Positions 50,381 through 60,251 are shown, counted from the stretch's first letter. The stretch is 64,000 bases of DNA from Larkinella arboricola (GCF_003259745.1 NZ_QLMC01000001.1:1719106-1783105), one strand, 5' to 3'. Notes: a model not told the origin generated them from the sequence alone. A program made the numbers and translations.

Positions 50381-50769
50381 GCGAAATGAAAGTTAAACGG
50401 GGTTAACAGAATGCAAATGCGTCTTTTCAGGTACGAAACTACAAGATTCTGCGCGATCCTGGGCAAGCGTTGCGTAACCTTCTTCAAATTAACCAGAGGA
50501 GTACTGCCCGGGATCGATCTTCCGCCCGTTTGAATCTTTAAAGTATGATAATATAGTGATTTAATTAGATTTATTTTAAGATTTTATAAGTAAGTAGATT
50601 TGAATTAGTGCTTTATGACTCCGGGTAAATTAGTACCTGACTGCCGATTACAGACAACCTGAATTTGCAAAGTACAGATTACGCGTCCTGTTCCCTGCTT
50701 TCCCCGCTTTAATTACATAGTGCTTACCAATTCTCTATCAATAATTTATCATCTCTAACTCCTTTTCCT
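50381..50769. other. Divergent intergenic region between collagen-like and susC genes
   Basis: This 389-nt gap has no supported gene. A plus-strand TAGATTTG (50595-50602) fits the -7 element for the susC-susD pair, with a 160-nt leader but no TTG at the right spacing. A minus-strand TACTTTG (50674-50668) could serve the collagen-like gene. The stretch 50520-50620 is strongly A/T-rich. Confidence 0.4.
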
Positions 50770-53700
50770 ATGAAAAAGCGTTTACAGTCAGGTTGGCGGG
50801 TCTTTTATAAGGCTCTGCTTATGAGTGGCTTATTGGCCGGCTGTCTGGCGGTTACAGCCCAGGGCCAGACCATATCAGGCCGCATCACGGCGGCAGAAAG
50901 CGGTGAAGCGCTTCCGGGGGTGAGTGTGGTCATCAAGGGTACCACGCAGGGAACCAATACCGATAATTCCGGCAAATACACCATCCGGTTACCAAGTCCC
51001 AACGCAACGCTCGTGGTCAGTTTTATCGGGTATCTGCGGCAGGAGGTGGCCGTCAACGGGCGTTCGGCGGTGGACATAAGGCTGGAGGTGGATACCAAAT
51101 CGCTGGAGGAAGTGGTAGTAGTCGGGTACGGAACGCAAGAAAAGGTAAACCTGACCGGCGCAGTGGGCGTGGCCGACAGCAAACGACTTCAGAACCGCCC
51201 GATTGCCTCGGTGGGCGAAGGCTTGCAGGGCGTGATTCCCAACCTGAACATCAATGTTCGAAACGGCGACCCGGCCCAGCCGATCACATTCAACATCCGG
51301 GGCTATGAGTCGATCAACGGCGGGGCGCCCCTGATTCTGGTCGATAACGTTCCGATGGATCTGAACCGGGTTAATCCGAATGATATTGAAAGCATCAGCG
51401 TGCTGAAAGATGCGTCGGCTTCGGCGGTATATGGTGCCCGGGCGGCCTTTGGGGTGGTATTGGTAACGACCAAAAGCGGCAAAAGCGGGAAGATCAACGT
51501 CTCGCTCAATACGCAGTTTTCGCTGGCCAAACCCATTTTCAACATGGACGTGGTGACGGACCCGTACCAGTTTGTGATGGCCCGTAATCAGGCTAACATC
51601 CGCACCAGCGGAATACCGGCTTTCGATGATGATATGGTGGCCGGAACCAAAGCCTATTCCGAGAATCCGGCGACGGCTCCGCAGTGGAAAGTGGTGAACG
51701 GCGTGCTCCGGTATTATGGCTATAACGACTACCAGAATAGCATCATGACCAATTACGCTCCAACCAGTCAGCACGATCTTTCCATATCCGGTGGAACGGA
51801 AAAGTCCCGGTATCTGGTTTCGCTGGGTTATTTCTCCAAAGACGGGTATCTGCGGTACAACAATGAGAAATTCAAGCGGTATAACATCATGATGAAAGCC
51901 GATTTTCAGATCAACAAGTGGTTGAGTCTTGACGAAAAGGTGATTTTTAATTCGCAGAACAGCGACAAACCGCACTTTTATAACTGGGATGTGAACATCA
52001 ATTCGCTGGCGCGGGTTAGCCCGATCATGCCGGTGCAGTTTCCCGACCTCGACTATTACGTCACCCCGGGCGACCGCGAAAAATATGCCCCCTACATCGG
52101 CAAATATTTCGGCGGCACCAACTTCTTTCCGTACCTGATGGACGGTGGCCGGACCACGTATACCAACAACGACATCTGGCTGACCCAGGGTGTCACCCTG
52201 ACCCCGTTGAAAGGCTTGAAAATTCGCTCGGATTTCTCCTATAACATCTTCAACCGGATGTATCAGGACGTACAGAGCAAGGTCGATATTGTGGACGCGA
52301 ACCTGCTGGCAGCCAATCTGGTGAGCAACGGTTTTAGTGGCGACGACTGGATTCGGAACGAGAATAATTACAACCAGTATTACGTTTTAAATGCCTTTGC
52401 AGAATACAACGTACCCTTGCCAACGAACCATAACCTGAGCGCCATGATCGGGTTTAATCAGGAACGGGGCCAATACCGGTATACGGGCGCGCAGGCCCGG
52501 GCGCTCATTACTCCCCAGGTGACCGACATCAACGCGACGACGGGTACGCAGCAAACCTTCGGGAGCAAGGCCCACACAGCACTGCGGGGCGCTTTTTACC
52601 GACTGAATTACAATTACAAACAGCGGTATTTAATTGAATTCAACGGGCGGTACGATGGTACGTCGCGGTTTCCGAAAGAGAGCCGGTTTGGCTTTTTTCC
52701 TTCGGTATCGGCGGGCTGGCGGATCAGCAACGAAAATTTTATGGCCGGAACCGGCTCCTGGCTGGATAACCTGAAACTGAGAGCGTCGTACGGAACGCTG
52801 GGCAACCAGATTCTGCTGGACGGTAACCGCAACCAGATTTATTACCCGTATGTGGCCACAATGGGCACCGGTCAGTCGCCCTATATGTTTACGAATGCGC
52901 TGATTCCCTACGTTTCGGCAGCTGGTTTGGTGAGTCCGTCGCTGACCTGGGAAACGGTTATTTCCAAAAACATTGGGCTGGATATAACCATGCTCCGGAA
53001 TCGGCTCGACGCTTCGCTGGACGTATACACGCGCGACACAAAAAATATGTTGATGGACGTATCGTATCCGGCCATTCTGGGAACAACCGCCCCGAAAGAA
53101 AACGCGGCTGACCTGCGGACCAAAGGCTGGGAACTGTCGCTGACCTGGCGGGACAAATTCCGGCGTGACTGGAATTATGACCTGACCCTGGCGCTGTCGG
53201 ACTGGACCGCCGAGATTACCCGGTTTAACAACCCGACCGGGGCACTGCCCAATAACAGCAATATCTATTACGTAGGCCAGAAGCTGGGCGAAATCTGGGG
53301 GTTCGAAACGGCCGGTATTTTCCAGACTACGGATGAGGTGGCCCAGGCTCCCAAACAAACCAACGTTGGGGCCAACTGGCGACCCGGTGATATCCGGTAT
53401 ACTGACCTGAACGGCGACGGGATCATTAGTTTCGGGAACAATACACTGGCAAATCCGGGCGACCGCAAAGTAATCGGGAACAGCACCCCCCGGTATTCGT
53501 TCGGGATCAACGGCGGACTGGGCTACAAGAACCTGCGCCTGACGGTTTTCTTTCAGGGAATCGGTAAAAAAGACCATTGGCCCACGTCGGACAACTGGAC
53601 CTGGTTTTTCCCCTACAACGCGGGCCACGTAGAGAAATATTATATCACCGATACCTGGACCGAGGATAACCGGGATGCCTATTTTCCGGCGGCTCACATA

Positions 53701-53973
53701 TCGACCAACGACAAGAAAAACCTTCAGGTACAGTCGCGCTATTTACAGAACGCGGCCTATATCCGTCTGAAAAACATTACGTTGAGCTACGATCTTCCCC
53801 AGAAACTGCTTCAGAAAGTAGGTATTGGAAGGGTGCAGGTCTTCGCCACCGGCATGAACCTGTGGGAATACACCAAAATGCGCAAACCGCTGGACCCCGA
53901 AACCATTCAGTCGGCGGCTATCGAATACCCCATGCAGCGCATTTCCACCCTGGGCCTCAATGTTTCCTTCTGA
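50770..53973 (+). CDS. SusC/RagA family TonB-linked outer membrane receptor
   Basis: A 1067-residue SusC protein: signal peptide (cleavage near VTAQGQ), carboxypeptidase-regulatory-like domain (about 36-115, ISGRITAAESGEALPGVSVVIKGT), the signature LEEVVVVGYGTQEKVNLTGAV, plug (about 125-245, GYESINGGAPLILVDNVPMD and ISVLKDASASAVYGARAAFGVVLVTTK) and barrel ending in NVSF. The VGYGTQ and DASASAVYGARA wording is the glycan-type SusC form, differing from the first SusC in the window. With the SusD gene 21 nt downstream it imports a nutrient, likely a glycan, but no hydrolase adjoins it. Confidence 0.94.
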   Translation: MKKRLQSGWRVFYKALLMSGLLAGCLAVTAQGQTISGRITAAESGEALPGVSVVIKGTTQGTNTDNSGKYTIRLPSPNATLVVSFIGYLRQEVAVNGRSAVDIRLEVDTKSLEEVVVVGYGTQEKVNLTGAVGVADSKRLQNRPIASVGEGLQGVIPNLNINVRNGDPAQPITFNIRGYESINGGAPLILVDNVPMDLNRVNPNDIESISVLKDASASAVYGARAAFGVVLVTTKSGKSGKINVSLNTQFSLAKPIFNMDVVTDPYQFVMARNQANIRTSGIPAFDDDMVAGTKAYSENPATAPQWKVVNGVLRYYGYNDYQNSIMTNYAPTSQHDLSISGGTEKSRYLVSLGYFSKDGYLRYNNEKFKRYNIMMKADFQINKWLSLDEKVIFNSQNSDKPHFYNWDVNINSLARVSPIMPVQFPDLDYYVTPGDREKYAPYIGKYFGGTNFFPYLMDGGRTTYTNNDIWLTQGVTLTPLKGLKIRSDFSYNIFNRMYQDVQSKVDIVDANLLAANLVSNGFSGDDWIRNENNYNQYYVLNAFAEYNVPLPTNHNLSAMIGFNQERGQYRYTGAQARALITPQVTDINATTGTQQTFGSKAHTALRGAFYRLNYNYKQRYLIEFNGRYDGTSRFPKESRFGFFPSVSAGWRISNENFMAGTGSWLDNLKLRASYGTLGNQILLDGNRNQIYYPYVATMGTGQSPYMFTNALIPYVSAAGLVSPSLTWETVISKNIGLDITMLRNRLDASLDVYTRDTKNMLMDVSYPAILGTTAPKENAADLRTKGWELSLTWRDKFRRDWNYDLTLALSDWTAEITRFNNPTGALPNNSNIYYVGQKLGEIWGFETAGIFQTTDEVAQAPKQTNVGANWRPGDIRYTDLNGDGIISFGNNTLANPGDRKVIGNSTPRYSFGINGGLGYKNLRLTVFFQGIGKKDHWPTSDNWTWFFPYNAGHVEKYYITDTWTEDNRDAYFPAAHISTNDKKNLQVQSRYLQNAAYIRLKNITLSYDLPQKLLQKVGIGRVQVFATGMNLWEYTKMRKPLDPETIQSAAIEYPMQRISTLGLNVSF

Positions 53974-53994
53974 CCTTACACCCTGACAATGACC

Positions 53995-55770
53995 ATGAAA
54001 AAATATAATCTCTTTTTTGGAGCGGTCTTCGCAACGGCCTTTTTAGTGAGTGGCTGCAACGATGAATTTCTGGAACGTTATCCGCTCGACCGCATCACCA
54101 ACCAGACCTTCTGGAATACCGAAAATGATCTGCGAGTGTACAACAACAGCCTCTACGACATGGCCCGCAACGACGATAACGTGCCTATTCTGCACGGGCA
54201 CTACAACGGCTTTGAAAGCAACTGGGGCAGCATCTGGTTTCAGGATGAGTTTGCCGACAACATGGCCCCCACCAACGCCCGGCATCTTTTCTTTCAGCAG
54301 GTTCGTTCGGGAAAATACACCGTTCCGACAGATCCTCAGCAGTTTGGCTACAAAGGCTGGAATTTTGTGCGGGCCATCAACGTAGGGCTGGCCAATTACG
54401 GCAAGGCCAATGTCGCTCAGGAGGTTAAAGACCGGTATATTGGCGAAGCGCGGCTGTTCCGGGGATGGTTTTACGCCGAAAAAGTGCAGAAGTTCGGGGA
54501 TGTGCCGTTTGTGGATAAAGAACTGAACGTCGATTCGCCCGAGTTGTACGCGGCCCGTACCCCCCGCGAAGAAGCCATGACGAAGGTGCTGGAAGACCTT
54601 AATTTTGCGGCTACCAAATTGCCCGATAGCTGGAACGACGGCAACGCGCCGGGCCGATTGAACCGCTGGTGTGCCTTGCTGGTGAAGTCGCGGGTTTGTT
54701 TGTTTGAAGGTACCTGGCGCAAATACCACGGTGGCACCAACGCGACGATGTGGCTGGAAGAAGCCGCCAGTGCCGCCAAAGAGTTGATGGATAAAGGACC
54801 GTATCGGCTTTACAGCACCGGCAACCCCAAGACGGATTACAATGCCTACCACCGTGTACTCAATCTGGCCGGAAATCCGGAGGTGATGTATTGGCGGAAA
54901 TACCAGTTGGGCGTATTTACCAACCACGTTCAGTCTTATTTCGAATACGCAGGTGGGGCCACAAAAAGCCTGGTGGAAGATTACCTGTGCACCGACGGGT
55001 TGCCCATCTCGCTGTCTCCGCTCTACAAAGGCGACGCCAAAATTGAGGATGTTTTCGAAAACCGGGACCCCCGGTTGCGCCAGACGGTTTTGCACCCGGA
55101 AGATGCTGCTTTTTATAAATACCATGTGGGCGATGGGCGGCCCTATCCGCGCATTCAAGGCATGGAAGGCGGTTATCTGTCAACAACGGGCTACCACATC
55201 ATCAAGCACTACAACGCCGATGACATGATCGGGAAAGCGTACGATACGGCGGAATCACCGGCCATTATTCTGCGCTTTGGTGAGGCTCTTCTGAATTACG
55301 CCGAGGCCCAGGCCGAACTGGGAAAAATCACCCAGGCCGACCTCGACATCAGCATCAACAAACTCCGCGACCGCGTGGCCATGCCGCATCTGGAGTTGGG
55401 AAAAATACCGGTCGATCCGCGCTATACGGCAGACGGTGTTTCCCCGCTCATCGCCGAGATTCGGCGCGAACGGCGTATCGAACTGTTCATGGAAGGCTTC
55501 CGGTACAACGACTTGAAACGCTGGAAGCAGGGTAAAAAACTGCTCACGCCGACGCTGGGAATCCGGTGGGATGCGGCCGCCATTGCCCGGTACCCGAAAG
55601 CGAACGTCAAAACGGCGGTGGACCCGGTTTCCGGCAAAACCTACATCGATGTGTATCAGGGCACCGACTGGGCCAACCCGGTTTTCGACGAGAATAAGCA
55701 CTATCTGTGGCCGATTCCGCTAAATACGCTGGCGCAGAATCCGGCCATCAAGCAAAATCCCGGCTGGTAA
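53995..55770 (+). CDS. SusD/RagB family outer membrane lipoprotein
   Basis: A 591-residue lipoprotein (signal MKKYNLFFGAVFATAFLVSGC). It has the classical SusD pattern: LERYPLDRITNQTFWNTENDLRVYNNSLYDM, EARLFRGWFYAEKVQKFGDVPFVDKEL, LRFGEALLNYAEAQAELG, ELRRER-like IRRERRIELFMEGFRYNDLKRWKQG and a C-terminal YLWPIPLNTLAQNPAIKQNPGW. It binds substrate over the preceding SusC barrel. ATG at 53995 is preferred to 53989, two codons upstream, because it begins the signal. Confidence 0.94.
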   Translation: MKKYNLFFGAVFATAFLVSGCNDEFLERYPLDRITNQTFWNTENDLRVYNNSLYDMARNDDNVPILHGHYNGFESNWGSIWFQDEFADNMAPTNARHLFFQQVRSGKYTVPTDPQQFGYKGWNFVRAINVGLANYGKANVAQEVKDRYIGEARLFRGWFYAEKVQKFGDVPFVDKELNVDSPELYAARTPREEAMTKVLEDLNFAATKLPDSWNDGNAPGRLNRWCALLVKSRVCLFEGTWRKYHGGTNATMWLEEAASAAKELMDKGPYRLYSTGNPKTDYNAYHRVLNLAGNPEVMYWRKYQLGVFTNHVQSYFEYAGGATKSLVEDYLCTDGLPISLSPLYKGDAKIEDVFENRDPRLRQTVLHPEDAAFYKYHVGDGRPYPRIQGMEGGYLSTTGYHIIKHYNADDMIGKAYDTAESPAIILRFGEALLNYAEAQAELGKITQADLDISINKLRDRVAMPHLELGKIPVDPRYTADGVSPLIAEIRRERRIELFMEGFRYNDLKRWKQGKKLLTPTLGIRWDAAAIARYPKANVKTAVDPVSGKTYIDVYQGTDWANPVFDENKHYLWPIPLNTLAQNPAIKQNPGW

Positions 55771-55790
55771 TCAATACCGTTCTTAAATGA

Positions 55791-55833
55791 AAACCCGTTT
55801 GGCCGCGTGATAAAACCGGGGCCGAACGGGTTT
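55791..55833. terminator. Terminator after SusD, between convergent genes
   Basis: AAACCCGTTTGGCC pairs with GGCCGAACGGGTTT (one G-U) across a 15-nt loop, with A- and T-rich flanks. Confidence 0.75.
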
Positions 55834-55855
55834 CCGGTTAAAGAATAGAATGCGT

Positions 55856-56956
55856 TTATACTGCATCCGCATATACCATATATTCAACCAGCAAGGCCCG
55901 GGAATGCGCTTCGCAGGTCCAGTCCATCCTGACCAGCCGGGATTGGGCCATGCGGTTGAGCAACGGGTTTTGCGAAGCCGTGAGCATCCCGGCGATAAAA
56001 AAGGAGTAGTCCTCGATTTCTTTATCAGGAATAGCCCGTACGTCAATTCGGGGCGGTTTTTCGCCCAGTTGCAGCAGGGAGGTGGAAACAATCACCCGAT
56101 CCATCACGGACAACCCGTCGGCCAGCAGTTGATACGCATCCCGAACCAGTTGCCTCCGAATTGATTCCAGCGGTTCGGGCAGGAAAGCCGCCAGTAACCC
56201 GGCGATGTGGTAGAGAATAAGTGGAGCGCGGGGGTACGAATGCGAACACCGAAACGGCTCCCGGATATACTGTCCTTTTTCAACCACCGACCGGATGAAT
56301 TCAAGGCTGTCGTGATCGTGCTCGTTGAGCGGCAGCTGGTAATGAAAAATACAAAACAGTAGGTTACACAACACGCTGACATCAAATTCAACCGGCATAT
56401 TCTTGCCAAACCAGGTAGAGTAGGCCCGCAGATTGACGTATTCGGGAAACGTGTCCTCCACCTGCCGCGTCGCCAGGTTGGCGTGCAACGTTAGTTTATG
56501 TTTGAGCCAAAGCAAATCCTCACGCGTGGGTTGGCTGGTCAGGTAAATCATGGCCGTGTCATCGGCATCGTCGGGCAGCCGGAAATGTTCAATGCGGTTC
56601 AGAAAACGACCGTTGGGAAAATGACCCGACGGGCGCCCGGCTTTTGGAGTCCGGTAAAAATTATAGGTCTTTAAACTGTCTTTGTTCTGAAAGTCAGGAT
56701 AGTGCCGAACGGCTTTGCTGCTGATCTTATCCACCATTTCCTGTAAAGTCGGCGGAAGTTTATTGCGGATTTGTTGCAGGGCAAAAACCGTAATGGCGGT
56801 AAAAAAAATATTGGTATCCGGGCGGTGATACCCCAGCACGAGCGGATTCATGCGGTAGGAGGGCATCAAACCCGCCGGAAAATGGATTGTGTCCTCGGAT
56901 TGAAGGGCCGCAATCCGCTGGAGTAATGTTTGTATGAAAGAGCTACTGTCTGGCAT
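55856..56956 (-). CDS. Hypothetical protein with DDADDT motif, possible alpha/alpha-toroid
   Basis: A 366-residue, mainly helical protein without signal peptide; ATG at 56956 chosen over TTG at 56995. It contains FPNGRFLNRIEHFRLPDDADDTAMIYLTSQ (about residues 110-140) with an Asp-rich DDADDT and, later, helices such as APLILYHIAGLLAAFLPE. The spacing of helices and the PDDADDT string recall alpha/alpha-barrel proteins of the terpenoid cyclase/prenyltransferase class, but the diagnostic residues are not enough for a call. Convergent with susD; function unknown. Confidence 0.6.
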   Translation of the reverse strand: MPDSSSFIQTLLQRIAALQSEDTIHFPAGLMPSYRMNPLVLGYHRPDTNIFFTAITVFALQQIRNKLPPTLQEMVDKISSKAVRHYPDFQNKDSLKTYNFYRTPKAGRPSGHFPNGRFLNRIEHFRLPDDADDTAMIYLTSQPTREDLLWLKHKLTLHANLATRQVEDTFPEYVNLRAYSTWFGKNMPVEFDVSVLCNLLFCIFHYQLPLNEHDHDSLEFIRSVVEKGQYIREPFRCSHSYPRAPLILYHIAGLLAAFLPEPLESIRRQLVRDAYQLLADGLSVMDRVIVSTSLLQLGEKPPRIDVRAIPDKEIEDYSFFIAGMLTASQNPLLNRMAQSRLVRMDWTCEAHSRALLVEYMVYADAV

Positions 56957-57127
56957 AAGCGCCAAAAATACGGCATCTGCCGCCAACTTTGCCAATGAGG
57001 CAGCCGAGTGGTGCTCATAAGCCCGAATCCAGACTTTTCATGGGGCTTTTTTCCTTTCATCCGCTAACTTCTTGCAACCACCCGGCCTTCTCCGTAGTTT
57101 CGTCTTTATGAAATGATTTTCAAGCCT

Positions 57128-57742
57128 ATGACACCAGTTCGAAAACACACCATTTTGCGTCGGGTAAAAGACATTACGTTGAGCGCCACGCTGGGCCTCG
57201 CCCTGCTGAACGGTACGGCGGTATTGCAAAGCTGCGGCAGTTCAAACGATTCGGAAACCGAGCAGGTCGATAGGGCAGTATCGTCGGAGCGGTTTGGAAA
57301 AGGCGTTCGGACATACATCACTGAAACCAGTCCCGGCAACTTCAAAATTACGGACGAGACGGAGGTGGATCCCAAACAGGCCGGGGCCATTGTCAACTAC
57401 GCCGACGGCCATCGCGACACACTGAGTGTGGAAGCCGCCCGCCGACTGGTCCAGTCTGACCCGTCAACCAGCCAGTATTTCAACAATCCGTCGGGCTATC
57501 ACCACAGCAGCGGGTTATCGAACGTGCTGTTGTGGGGGAGCCTGGGTTACATGCTGGGGCGTTCGAATAATTCCGGCTTTGCCAACGAACACCAGTATCG
57601 GTCCGGCGTTTACAACAACCCCCAAACCTTCCAGCGGGCCAATTCAATCGGCAGTAATGTCAATAATTCGCGGATTAGCCGTCCATCGGGCGGTCGGAGT
57701 GGTTTCTTCGGTGGTGGGCGGTCGCGGGGATTTTCGTCGTAA
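57128..57742 (+). CDS. Lipoprotein with Gly/Ser/Arg-rich tail
   Basis: A 204-residue protein; ATG at 57128 begins MTPVRKHTILRRVKDITL, with a lipoprotein signal ending AVLQSC. It has a charged middle domain (YITETSPGNFKITDETEVDPKQAGAIVNYADGH) and a C-terminal low-complexity tail NSRISRPSGGRSGFFGGGRSRGFSS, as in YgiB-like and other tail-rich envelope proteins. Likely in the envelope; role unknown. A second lipoprotein gene follows, with an inverted repeat between them. Confidence 0.65.
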   Translation: MTPVRKHTILRRVKDITLSATLGLALLNGTAVLQSCGSSNDSETEQVDRAVSSERFGKGVRTYITETSPGNFKITDETEVDPKQAGAIVNYADGHRDTLSVEAARRLVQSDPSTSQYFNNPSGYHHSSGLSNVLLWGSLGYMLGRSNNSGFANEHQYRSGVYNNPQTFQRANSIGSNVNNSRISRPSGGRSGFFGGGRSRGFSS

Positions 57743-57752
57743 ACAAGAGGTG

Positions 57753-57800
57753 AAAGACAAAAGACATTACCGTTGGTTACCTAGTTGTTCTTTTGTCTTT
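57753..57800. repeat. Intergenic inverted repeat (12-bp arms)
   Basis: AAAGACAAAAGA (57753-57764) and its exact complement (57789-57800) are separated by 24 nt between two lipoprotein genes on the same strand. Design resembles the other intergenic palindromes in this window, at smaller size. Confidence 0.75.
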
Positions 57801-57827
57801 TCCCGATCAATAACCAACCTAAGCTAT

Positions 57828-58388
57828 ATGAAGCAAGCGTTTACGTACGGTGCGCTTCTGGTGTTAGCGCTTTTTTTTAACGCCTGTCAGAATAAACAAC
57901 AAGCGTCGGAGGCCACTTCACCCGCCGACACAACCGAAATTTTGGCAAACCAGTCTGGTGCGGATCAGGAAGTGCCCAGCGACTGGCTGGAAAAACTCGT
58001 CGGGCCGGAAGACGGTATGTTCCGCGGTATTAATCTGGGCGATCCGGTTACGACCGTTAAGACCAAAGAAAGTGCGGAGCCGTTTGAAGAAGATGCCAGT
58101 CATATCGGATATACTATTGAATATGAAAATCTGGAGTCGTTCGATGTGCAGTATTTTCTGGATAAGGGCAAAAAGGTGGAGCGGATTGAGGTGGATATCT
58201 ACCTCAACAACCGGCAATCGGTGGATCATCACAAAAAGGAGCTAACGGCTTATTTCAATCGGCGGTTTGGCAGCCCAACGCAGCAGGGCTGGAAAGTGGC
58301 GGGCAACCAGCAGGTCACGCTCACTGATGTGTCGAAAGGCAAAGATTTTGGATTGAAACTGGTATTTGGAGCACGCGCCCGCGCTTAA
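57828..58388 (+). CDS. Small lipoprotein of unknown function
   Basis: A 186-residue lipoprotein (signal MKQAFTYGALLVLALFFNAC); the ATG at 57828 starts the signal. A disordered linker (NKQQASEATSPADTTE) precedes a compact domain with FRGINLGDPVTTVKTKESAEPFEEDASHIGYTIEYE and a helix-rich end DHHKKELTAYFNRRFGSPT. The GINLGDPVTTVK start looks like a SmpA/OmlA-type fold (beta-alpha-beta), but this is a weak reading. Same strand as the preceding lipoprotein gene; a strong terminator follows. Confidence 0.68.
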   Translation: MKQAFTYGALLVLALFFNACQNKQQASEATSPADTTEILANQSGADQEVPSDWLEKLVGPEDGMFRGINLGDPVTTVKTKESAEPFEEDASHIGYTIEYENLESFDVQYFLDKGKKVERIEVDIYLNNRQSVDHHKKELTAYFNRRFGSPTQQGWKVAGNQQVTLTDVSKGKDFGLKLVFGARARA

Positions 58389-58403
58389 GCGGCAGCTATA
58401 AAA

Positions 58404-58447
58404 AACCGGGGCGGCAACGGAGTCTAAAACCCATTGCCGCCCCGGTT
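58404..58447. terminator. Bidirectional terminator
   Basis: AACCGGGGCGGCAA and its exact complement (14 bp) with a 16-nt loop lie between convergent lipoprotein and ilvE genes. Confidence 0.85.
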
Positions 58448-58463
58448 GTATAAGTGGCTGAAT

Positions 58464-59534
58464 TTAAATTTTGTGCATCCAGCCAAAGGTATCTTCGATC
58501 TTACCGGTACGCAGATCGCTGAGGTAATTATAAATACGAGTGGCCAGAGAATTGTCCTGGGCCACTTCGGGCAGCATATAATCTTTGCCCTGGTAACCGA
58601 TCAGCGAGTAGGGGGAAACCACCACGGCGGTTCCGGCTCCGAAGGCTTCGGTCAGATTGCCGTTTTCAATACCGTCGATCACTTCCTGAATGGATACTTT
58701 CCGCTCTTCAACCTCGATACCCCAGCTCCGTACCACCTGAACGATGCTGTCGCGGGTAACGCCTTTCAGAATCGAATCCGAGGTTGCGGGGGTTACCAGC
58801 TTGCCATTGATCACGAACATGATGTTCATCGTGCCCGATTCTTCAATGTATTTATGCTCGACGGCGTCGGTCCACATCAACTGGTCGTAACCTTCCTGTT
58901 GTGCCAGCAGCGTCGGATACATTGATCCGGCGTAGTTGCCTGCGCATTTGGCGTAACCCACCCCGCCCGGTGCTGAGCGAATGTATTCCGTTTCGACTTT
59001 CAGCTTCGGCGGTTTGGTGTAATAGGCACCCACCGGACAGGTGAATATGCAGAACCGGTACGTTTTCGACGGAGCAACACCCAGATAGGTGTCTGTCCCA
59101 AACAGAAAAGGCCGGATGTACAGCGAACTGTCGGGCGTATTCGGCACCCAGTCGGCATCAATCCGCATGAGGGCTTCCAGGCCGCCCATAAACACCTCTT
59201 CCGGAATTGTGGCCATGCACATCCGCCGGGCCGACTCGTTCATCCGTTTCCAGTTTTCCAACGGACGGAACAACTGCACCTGCCCTGCTTCATTTTTATA
59301 GGCTTTCATGCCTTCAAAAATCGACTGTCCGTAGTGCAGAGACGACAGCGCCGGGCTGAACGTGAAATCGCTAAATGGCACCACTTGCAGGTTTTGCCAT
59401 TGTCCGTCCACAAAATCGGCCACAAACATGTGGTCACAAAAATGCTTGCCAAACGGCAGGTTGTTAAAGTCGACCTCCGCAATCCGGGAGCGTTCTGCTT
59501 TCCTTAGCTCAATGCTTACTAAGTCGGTAGTCAT
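58464..59534 (-). CDS. ilvE: Branched-chain amino acid aminotransferase
   Basis: A 356-residue fold-type IV PLP aminotransferase of the long (eukaryote-like) IlvE type. Conserved segments are SSLHYGQSIFEGMKAY, RPFLFGTD, the Schiff-base Lys in GYAKCAGNYAGS (about 200), and IEESGTMNIMFV, TEAFGAGTAVVVSP. It carries out the last step of valine, leucine and isoleucine synthesis or the first of their breakdown. ATG at 59534 (MTTDLVSIELRKAER) is preferred to 59549. A minus-strand TACATTTG (59597-59590) fits its -7 element. Confidence 0.94.
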   Translation of the reverse strand: MTTDLVSIELRKAERSRIAEVDFNNLPFGKHFCDHMFVADFVDGQWQNLQVVPFSDFTFSPALSSLHYGQSIFEGMKAYKNEAGQVQLFRPLENWKRMNESARRMCMATIPEEVFMGGLEALMRIDADWVPNTPDSSLYIRPFLFGTDTYLGVAPSKTYRFCIFTCPVGAYYTKPPKLKVETEYIRSAPGGVGYAKCAGNYAGSMYPTLLAQQEGYDQLMWTDAVEHKYIEESGTMNIMFVINGKLVTPATSDSILKGVTRDSIVQVVRSWGIEVEERKVSIQEVIDGIENGNLTEAFGAGTAVVVSPYSLIGYQGKDYMLPEVAQDNSLATRIYNYLSDLRTGKIEDTFGWMHKI

Positions 59535-59589
59535 AATGGTAGATGGCAAATCTGAGCAACTAAAAAAGTCGTCAGGGGTTGATAGTCAG

Positions 59590-59597
59590 CAAATGTA
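59590..59597 (-). promoter_or_regulatory. -7 promoter element of ilvE
   Basis: TACATTTG on the minus strand matches the Bacteroidota -7 consensus 55 nt upstream of the ilvE start. No clear TTG at -33. Confidence 0.45.
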
Positions 59598-59699
59598 GAG
59601 AAAACTTCAGGAAGTGTCCAGTGAAAAATAGTTGTTATGCTAATTATTTTTTTATCGGCAAGCTCAACCCGTACAATACCGTGACGAACGGTTCTCCGG

Positions 59700-60251
59700 C
59701 TACACGCGCGGTTTCCAGCTAATTTCCTCCGCTCCGAGTTCGAGAGTCATTTTTCGGCCCAGAACAAATAAATAATCCGAAAGCCGATTCAGGTATTGAA
59801 TCACGAGCGGATCAACGGGTTCTTGCTCACTCAAAGCAATCGTCAGCCGTTCGGCCCGGCGGCAAACCGTGCGGGCCAGGTGGCAGAAGGAAACGGCCTG
59901 ATGACCGCCCGGCAATACAAACGCCCGCAGGTCGGGCAGGCAGGCATCCATCTCGTCCATTGCCTTTTCCAGTAACTGAACATCCGCTTCCAAAATGGCG
60001 GGCAGCGGCTTTTTAACGGTTTTTTCCGGGTCTGTCGCCAGTTCGGCCCCAATCGTAAAAAGCCGGTCCTGAATTTCCTTTAATAGTTCTTTGCGGCTCT
60101 CATTCACCGGCTGATCCCGCACCAGACCGATCCACGAGTTCAGTTCATCAACGGTTCCGTAGGCATCAATCCGGTGATGAGCCTTACTCACCCGCCGTCC
60201 GCCGATGAGGGATGTCTGGCCTGTATCGCCAGTTTTGGTGTAAATTTTCAT
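59700..60251 (-). CDS. Cob(I)yrinic acid a,c-diamide adenosyltransferase, PduO type
   Basis: A 183-residue ATP:corrinoid adenosyltransferase. The ATP-binding N-terminus is MKIYTKTGDTGQTSLIGGRRVSKAHHRIDAYGTVDELNSWIGL, and the later FVLPGGHQAVSFCHLARTVCRRAER is the family's second signature. It makes adenosylcobalamin from cob(I)alamin and ATP. Single gene, divergent from the next membrane protein gene; a dedicated B12 locus is not seen here. Confidence 0.95.
   Translation of the reverse strand: MKIYTKTGDTGQTSLIGGRRVSKAHHRIDAYGTVDELNSWIGLVRDQPVNESRKELLKEIQDRLFTIGAELATDPEKTVKKPLPAILEADVQLLEKAMDEMDACLPDLRAFVLPGGHQAVSFCHLARTVCRRAERLTIALSEQEPVDPLVIQYLNRLSDYLFVLGRKMTLELGAEEISWKPRV

Noticed and set aside
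52630..53697. Long minus-strand open frame of 355 codons inside the second susC
   Set aside because: The plus-strand frame is a full SusC with clear domains. The antisense frame has no recognisable motif or start context and is a by-product of codon bias.
54043..55158. Long minus-strand open frame of 371 codons inside susD
   Set aside because: It lies wholly inside a convincing SusD gene and shows no protein family.
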